A DNA stretch of 11,493 bases, taken from contig JAILKX010000238.1 of the NCBI GenBank assembly GCA_024693415.1, forward strand, positions 1-11,493, written 5' to 3'. The notes beneath the pieces are model-generated. The model did not search any database and was not told where the DNA came from. It saw nothing but the letters and a program-made list of their open reading frames with translations. Below are positions 6,131 to 11,493 of the stretch, piece after piece (position 1 is the first letter of the stretch; each line of letters begins with the position of its first letter). The position numbers and the translations under genes are program-made. The DNA comes from Bacilli bacterium. GTDB lineage: Bacteria > Bacillota_I > Bacilli_A > RFN20 > CAG-826.

Positions 6131-6673
6131 TTACCGATCGCCGTCTTTCTTAAGATGTTCCCACTCCTGACGGGTGATCCGGTAGACCCTGCACTTCTCC
6201 CCGGATTTGGATATGTAGAAATGGAGGAATCTCATCCCGTTGGCCTCCGCGGTTTTATAAGAAGGCACGTTATCGGGTTCCATATAGGAATAGACCTCAT
6301 CGAAATCGAAATGGGTGAAGAAATAGTCCCTGACCGCCTGAGAAGCCTCTTTTCCTAGGCCCTGACGTTGATAATCCTTCCTGAGATGATACCCGATCTC
6401 AGGCCGATCCGCGTCATCGATGTATTGCATGGAGACGCCGCAATCGCCAATCATCTCGCCCGTTGCCCTATCGATGACCGCCCATAAGCCAAAGCCGCGC
6501 CTAGCGTAGCTTGCCTTGCACCAGGCGATCCATTTATGGACGCCCGCTTCGTCATAGGGCTTGGGGTAGAATTTCATCGTCTCAGGGTCGGATATGACCT
6601 TTTGAAGCGCAGGAAAATCATCATCGGTCATTTCCCTTAGCATGAGGCGACTCGTCTCCAATATCTTTTTCAT
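6131..6673 (-). CDS. GNAT family N-acetyltransferase (RimJ/RimL-like)
   Basis: This 180-residue protein is predicted to move an acetyl group from acetyl-CoA to an amine. The N-terminus LETSRLMLREMTDDDFPAL and the middle GEMIGDCGVSMQYIDDADRPEIGYHL are typical of the Acetyltransf_3 branch. The acetyl-CoA pyrophosphate loop QRQGLGKEA (102-110) and the late motif NVPSYKTAEANGMRF (135-149) are present. Length is normal. It starts eight bases after the synthetase stop on the same strand, so the two are probably co-transcribed and perhaps translationally coupled; the only upstream Shine-Dalgarno candidate is a weak AACGG. Placement suggests a role in product tailoring or self-protection, but general GNAT genes often sit in such places by chance. 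The substrate is unknown. Confidence 0.88.
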   Translation of the reverse strand: MKKILETSRLMLREMTDDDFPALQKVISDPETMKFYPKPYDEAGVHKWIAWCKASYARRGFGLWAVIDRATGEMIGDCGVSMQYIDDADRPEIGYHLRKDYQRQGLGKEASQAVRDYFFTHFDFDEVYSYMEPDNVPSYKTAEANGMRFLHFYISKSGEKCRVYRITRQEWEHLKKDGDR

Positions 6674-6681
6674 CCGTTACA

Positions 6682-9600
6682 TTATTCTCGGTCAAAGAAG
6701 CCTAAGGAATCAAGGGACTCAATGGCCATCTTCAAATAGGCGAAATCAGTTAACGGCCAGCGGTAGCCAAGGTGATAAAGCGCCTTGACGGTGAAGGTCT
6801 GGTCGGCATCGATGAACTCGTGGGAGTGGCCGTCTCCGCTAAGATAGGAGAATAACGGTGAGATCATCATGGCAAGAGAGGGATCCTTCATCGCCTTTTG
6901 AACGGCGAGAAGGAACGTCTGCTGGTCGACGTTCTCGATCGGGATTCCCGCCAAATTCATTGCCTCAATCACGTCGCCCATCTGGACTTGGTGGGAGTTA
7001 TAACTGTGGAACACAGTGAACTTTTGCTGGGTTTTCGCCAGCAAAACAATGGTTTTTGCAGTTTCATCGATCGGCGAGAAGTCAATCTGTTTGTCTAATC
7101 CAGAGTACGGGAATTTGCCAAGCGCCTTATAACCCCTTAAGGTGCGCATGAAGGCGTTGGTCCCGCTATTGATCTGGAACTCGCCATCGCTTTGCCTGCT
7201 CATGAGGTTGCCGACGCGGATGATTTTGCCATCCAATAAACCCTTGTCCATTTCCTGGAGCATCGCCTCTTCGGCGTCGAATTTGGAACGGGCGTATTTG
7301 TTGGAGAGGTCTTGGCCGAAGTAGAGTTGGTTCTCCCTGAGGCGGACATGGTCATCGAATGCGCCATCGACGTTTTCGCCGGCGACCGAGAGGGTCGATA
7401 CCTGAACGAGCCTCGCTTTCTTCTCCTCGGCGATGGCGATCAGGTTCTTGACGCCATAGACGTTGATCTTCTCAATGCTGTCGTCGCTGGCGAAGTGCTT
7501 AACGCAAGCCGCCGAATTGATGATCGTGTCGAAATGGAGCTCCGCCAGGCGCTCTTTGAGGCTGTCGTCGGTGATGTCGCCATCGATGACGGTGACGTAT
7601 TCCTCAATCTCCTGGTCAAAGGTATCGTCGAAGTAATACATGGCGATGCCCTTTAATCTGAGCAGCGGGTCGGTTCCCTTGCCGCGGATCAGCACGGTGG
7701 TCTTGACCTTGTTATGGAGCAATTCCCTGAGGATGTGGATGCCTAGGAAGCCGGTGCCGCCGGTCAATAAGACCTCACCGAGCTCACGATCCGCCGAAAT
7801 CTCTTCGACGTACTTGGCGTCATTGTATTTGAGCGATTCGTATTGGACCGCTTCCTCTTTCTTGATTTCAGGGGCGGGCGCGCCTTTTTCTTTGTTCTCT
7901 AATCGCGACTCGATCAAAGAGGCGAGTTCGCGGGGCGAGGAATGGTCAAAGACGTCTTTATAGGCGATGCCATAGCCTTTGGATTGCGCCTGCATGACGA
8001 CTTTGGCCGCCGAAAGGGAGGTGCCGCCGATCTGGAAGAAGGAGTCGGTCACCGAGAATTCATTCAGACCGAGGACGGATTGATAGATCTCGTATATTTC
8101 TTTTTCTAACGGGGTCTCCGGGGCAACCATCTCTTGTTTGGAGGCCTCATAGGCGGGTTTTGGAAGCGCCCGCTTATTGACCTTTTGGTTCTGGTTCAGC
8201 GGAATCGCGTCGAGCTGCATGATATAAGGCGGGACCATGTAGGGCGGTTTCTGCTTACGGATGAATTCCTTTAAGTCATCGACATCGATCTTCTTGCTGG
8301 AAGTGATGTAGGCGGCGAGGTAGAGGTCCCCCACCTTTTCGTCGCGGAAAGCCTGGACGGTGACGTCTTTGATGCCTTCGTATTCGCGGATGACCGCTTC
8401 GACTTCGGGAAGTTCAATGCGGAAGCCGCGGACTTTGACCTGGCCGTCGTTTCTGCCAATGAAGTCAATCGCCCCATTGGGGAGGCGCCTGACGATGTCG
8501 CCCGTGCGATAGGCAATCGAATATCCCTCTTCCTTAGAGAAGGGGTTCTTGATGAAGGTGGCCTTCGTCTTCTCTTCTTGGTTGAGGTAGCCTTTGCCCA
8601 CGCCATAGCCGGCGATATAGAGCTCGCCGAGCGACCCGAGCGGGACTTCCTTCTGGTTCAAACCGACGACATAGAGGCGGTAATTGCTTAACGCCTTGCC
8701 GATTGGGATGCGGTCATAGGGTTTATCATAGGGTTGAATGGTCGAGAAGACGGTGCACTCGGTCGGGCCATAGCCGTTATAGAAGGTATAGCCAGTGGGC
8801 AAATTGGCGATCGGGGAAAGCTTCTCGCCGCCGACGGAAAGATGCCGTAAGTCACCACAGGCTCCATTTTCTTCGGCGAAAAGCCTACCGACCTGGGTCG
8901 TCATGAACGAATGGGATACATGGTTCTTCTCGAAATAGGCCTTCAGCTGATCGAAGTTCATGCGGATGTCTTCCGGAACGACGCAGACCGCGGCGCCCGT
9001 GGTTAAGGCGGGATAGAGGTCCATCATGCAGGCGTCGAAGCCGAAACCCGCATAGGCGGCAACCACCGATTCGGGGGTCAGATGATAGAAATCGCGGTAC
9101 CATGCAGCGAAGTTCACAAGGTTGAGCTGGGAAAGCATGACGCCCTTAGGCACACCGGTCGTGCCCGAGGTATAAAGGAGGATCATAAGGTCATCGCTAA
9201 GCGGACCGGTCAGCTTCGCGCTCGCTTTGGGGAGGGCATCGAATTCCTCAACGCATAACACCGGAAGATTGAGGTCAGGCAATTTGCTGAGCAAACCCTG
9301 CTCGGAGATGAACATCGCGGCGCTCGCGTCTTTGGCCATGAACTCCAATCTTTCTTCGGGATAAGAGCAATCCAAAGGCTGATATGCCGCCCCGGTTTTC
9401 ATGACGGCAAGCGGGCAGACGGCCATATAGATGGATCTGGAGACCATGATGGAGACGACTTTGCCCCTGCCGATGCCACGCTTGGCAAGATCCGCGGCAA
9501 CGCGCTCGGTGAGTTCATCGAGTTCTTTGTAGGTTAAGGATTTGTCCTCGCAGATGACCGCGGTGTTATCTGGATGCTCTTTCGCGACTTTCCTGAATAA

Positions 9601-11493
9601 GGAGACGAGGTCGGTCTTTTCGACTTTCTTCTCCGTCTTATTGAATTCGGCAAGCGCCTTCTTGTCCTCTTTGGTGAGGAGGCTGATCTTGTCAGGGTCC
9701 TTGCCTTTGATGAGGGATTCGAAGGAGAGGATCATCGAGTTGATCAACGAGGTGAGGCTCCACTCCTCATATTTCTTGGAATCGTATTCGGTGTGGATGA
9801 TGAAGCCATCCTCGGTCTCGGAGATGGCGACGAGGATCGGCGACTTGTTGTCGGAGACGCTTAAGGTCTCAAACCTCGGCGCCTTCTTCCCGCCGATCGT
9901 CCATCCGCCGCCGAGCTTCCCTTCATAGACGAAAAGGATGTCGGCCCTGACTTCGAGGTCGTGGGCCATCTCCATGAAGCCATAGATGTCGTTGGCCATG
10001 CTCTTCTGGAGTTGGTTCGCCGTTGAACGGATATAGGTTGCCCCGTCGGAGGAGGCAAACGGGTCAAGGACGACGGGGAGGGTCTTGACGAACATGCCGA
10101 CGGAGGAGGAGATGCGGGTGCTGTTCCTCCCGTTATAGACGGTCGCGAAGAATGCGTCTTTCCGGTTCAAGAACCTCGCTAAAGCTAAGCCAAATGAAGA
10201 AACCCAAGTGGCATTTGCGGTGATTTTGTTTTCCTTTAAGAAGGAATCGAATTCGTTCATGTCGACCTTTAACGGCAAGTTGAACGAGCCTTTCTCGCCT
10301 TCTTTGAGGTTATGGTCATTGACGGGGAGGCAATCGAGATCGCGGCCATCGAGGAGGCTGTGATACCACTTCTTCGCGTCTTCTAAGACCTCGCCTTGAT
10401 GACGTCTTTCTTCGTCTAAGCCTTCCTCGAATTCGGTGTAGGCTTCCTGCTCGATCTTCTTGCCGTCATACGCATCGGCGATGTCCTTGATGAAAATCTC
10501 CAAAGACTCGCCATCGAAGGCGATATGGTGGGCATCGATGAAGACATGGTTCTTCTCGCCCTTCAAGATGACGGCGCGGTAAAGCGAATCCTTAAACAAA
10601 TCGAACGGCTTGATGAGCTCTTCTTGCTTCGGCTCGCCTTCGACGACCGTAACAATTGGTTCTTCGTCGTCGTTGCGTTTCGCCCTGACTTCCCCTTCCG
10701 CATCCTGAATCAAATGCATTTTCAAGACGGGGTGGGCGTTAATCGCCGTTTTAATCGCGTCGACGAGCTTCTCCAAATCGATGCCCGCGGGCAATTCAAT
10801 CAGGATCGGGATGTTATAAATCGTGGACTCAGGATGGGCGAAGATTTCCGCCAAGATGCCTTTCTGCACCATCGTGAGGGGATAATCCTCTTGGATGGCA
10901 TAGGTGGATTCCTCGCCCTTGGCGGCAATATATTCCACCAAAGAAGCGATGTTGGGATGCTTCTCAAGGTCATTCATGCGGATCGTCGTGCCAAACAAAG
11001 CATCAAGCCGCGAGACGAATTGCATGGCGCCCAAAGAGGTGAGCCCAGCGAATTCGAAGTCGGTGGTGACGCCGAAATCGCGGTATCCGACGATCTCAGC
11101 AAGGCAATCGAATGCCTTCTGCTCGTTCTCGTTGCGCGGATCGACTTTCTCTTCCGCGGATAATTCTGGATCAGGCAGCGCTTTGCGGTTGATCTTGCCG
11201 TTTGGCGTAAGCGGCATCTCATCCATATAGACATAGACGGTCGGGACCATGTATTCGGTGAGGGTCTCGCCCATCTTCTTCTTTAGTTCGGCCTCATCGA
11301 CCCTCGAGGAAGCGGAATAATAGAGGACTAAGCGGGAATTCCTGACCTCGGCGGCCGCTTGCTTGATGCCTTCATATCGGCTCGCGCAGTTTTCGATTTC
11401 GCCAAGCTCGATGCGGAAGCCGCGAAGCTTTACCTGGAAATCGATGCGACCCATGTATTCGAGTTCGCCATCTTTGTTATATCTTGCAAGGTC
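6682..11493 (-). CDS. Nonribosomal peptide synthetase with terminal thioester reductase, 5' partial
   Basis: The frame is open to the window edge; 1603 residues are visible. Numbered from an internal Met at 11454, the order is: end of an adenylation domain (A8 RIDFQVKLRGFRIELGEIE, A10 NGKINRKAL, to about 100); carrier protein 1 (about 105-180, GLTSL, Ser140); condensation domain (about 188-590, HHIAFDG at 309-315); complete adenylation domain (about 620-1100, A3 YTSGTTGVPKG, A4 FDACMMDLY, YGPTE, A7 YRTGD, A10 lysine 1091); carrier protein 2 (about 1113-1185, GGTSL, Ser1147); reductase (about 1225-1580, TGGTGFLG NAD(P)H site, YARSK catalytic Tyr-Lys). No thioesterase is present. Reductase domains release the thioester as an aldehyde or alcohol. 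The visible part is the final module plus the carrier of the module before it. If the gene begins about 400-450 residues further out, it would match A-PCP-C-A-PCP-R enzymes such as AusA. A phosphopantetheinyl transferase is required and is not in the window. Confidence 0.95.
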   Translation of the reverse strand, partial: DLARYNKDGELEYMGRIDFQVKLRGFRIELGEIENCASRYEGIKQAAAEVRNSRLVLYYSASSRVDEAELKKKMGETLTEYMVPTVYVYMDEMPLTPNGKINRKALPDPELSAEEKVDPRNENEQKAFDCLAEIVGYRDFGVTTDFEFAGLTSLGAMQFVSRLDALFGTTIRMNDLEKHPNIASLVEYIAAKGEESTYAIQEDYPLTMVQKGILAEIFAHPESTIYNIPILIELPAGIDLEKLVDAIKTAINAHPVLKMHLIQDAEGEVRAKRNDDEEPIVTVVEGEPKQEELIKPFDLFKDSLYRAVILKGEKNHVFIDAHHIAFDGESLEIFIKDIADAYDGKKIEQEAYTEFEEGLDEERRHQGEVLEDAKKWYHSLLDGRDLDCLPVNDHNLKEGEKGSFNLPLKVDMNEFDSFLKENKITANATWVSSFGLALARFLNRKDAFFATVYNGRNSTRISSSVGMFVKTLPVVLDPFASSDGATYIRSTANQLQKSMANDIYGFMEMAHDLEVRADILFVYEGKLGGGWTIGGKKAPRFETLSVSDNKSPILVAISETEDGFIIHTEYDSKKYEEWSLTSLINSMILSFESLIKGKDPDKISLLTKEDKKALAEFNKTEKKVEKTDLVSLFRKVAKEHPDNTAVICEDKSLTYKELDELTERVAADLAKRGIGRGKVVSIMVSRSIYMAVCPLAVMKTGAAYQPLDCSYPEERLEFMAKDASAAMFISEQGLLSKLPDLNLPVLCVEEFDALPKASAKLTGPLSDDLMILLYTSGTTGVPKGVMLSQLNLVNFAAWYRDFYHLTPESVVAAYAGFGFDACMMDLYPALTTGAAVCVVPEDIRMNFDQLKAYFEKNHVSHSFMTTQVGRLFAEENGACGDLRHLSVGGEKLSPIANLPTGYTFYNGYGPTECTVFSTIQPYDKPYDRIPIGKALSNYRLYVVGLNQKEVPLGSLGELYIAGYGVGKGYLNQEEKTKATFIKNPFSKEEGYSIAYRTGDIVRRLPNGAIDFIGRNDGQVKVRGFRIELPEVEAVIREYEGIKDVTVQAFRDEKVGDLYLAAYITSSKKIDVDDLKEFIRKQKPPYMVPPYIMQLDAIPLNQNQKVNKRALPKPAYEASKQEMVAPETPLEKEIYEIYQSVLGLNEFSVTDSFFQIGGTSLSAAKVVMQAQSKGYGIAYKDVFDHSSPRELASLIESRLENKEKGAPAPEIKKEEAVQYESLKYNDAKYVEEISADRELGEVLLTGGTGFLGIHILRELLHNKVKTTVLIRGKGTDPLLRLKGIAMYYFDDTFDQEIEEYVTVIDGDITDDSLKERLAELHFDTIINSAACVKHFASDDSIEKINVYGVKNLIAIAEEKKARLVQVSTLSVAGENVDGAFDDHVRLRENQLYFGQDLSNKYARSKFDAEEAMLQEMDKGLLDGKIIRVGNLMSRQSDGEFQINSGTNAFMRTLRGYKALGKFPYSGLDKQIDFSPIDETAKTIVLLAKTQQKFTVFHSYNSHQVQMGDVIEAMNLAGIPIENVDQQTFLLAVQKAMKDPSLAMMISPLFSYLSGDGHSHEFIDADQTFTVKALYHLGYRWPLTDFAYLKMAIESLDSLGFFDRE

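Noticed and set aside
10525..11163. A 212-residue + strand frame over the synthetase
   Set aside because: It lies antisense to the conserved condensation and carrier domains; its composition follows from the opposite codons.

Overview
The window looks like an accessory stretch of a bacterial chromosome of roughly 50% GC. The modular peptide synthetase, the polysaccharide genes, the transposase and the Fic protein together suggest an anaerobic, possibly gut-associated, Bacillota. That placement is an inference from gene content. No rRNA or housekeeping gene is present to anchor it.

Left part (1-1985): the end of a surface-polysaccharide locus. A protein with an F420-hydrogenase beta-subunit-type domain enters from the left edge on the + strand. 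It meets a convergent family-4 glycosyltransferase on the - strand, and their stop codons interlock.

Middle (about 2027-5951): a patchwork mobile island bracketed by two ~100-bp direct repeats, each holding three copies of an 18-bp unit. Inside are a full-length DDE transposase of the ISNCY/IS1202-like type, the 3' part of an XRE-family regulator, the catalytic half of a tyrosine recombinase (the last two abut head to head at about 3757-3785), and an intact class II Fic protein gene. The Fic gene has the same 20-bp-periodic CTCCTAA motif array at both ends, and one of these arrays sits on its promoter.

Right part (5993-11493): a - strand operon made of the last part of a nonribosomal peptide synthetase, then a GNAT acetyltransferase gene 8 bp downstream, then a hairpin terminator. 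The visible synthetase order is (A)-PCP-C-A-PCP-reductase. It ends in a reductive-release domain, so the expected product is a peptide aldehyde (or the alcohol or pyrazinone derived from it), as in aureusimine-type synthetases.

The polysaccharide and synthetase loci look like ordinary accessory loci; the island between them is the rearranged part. The two observations most worth following are the motif arrays around fic and the identity of the synthetase product.
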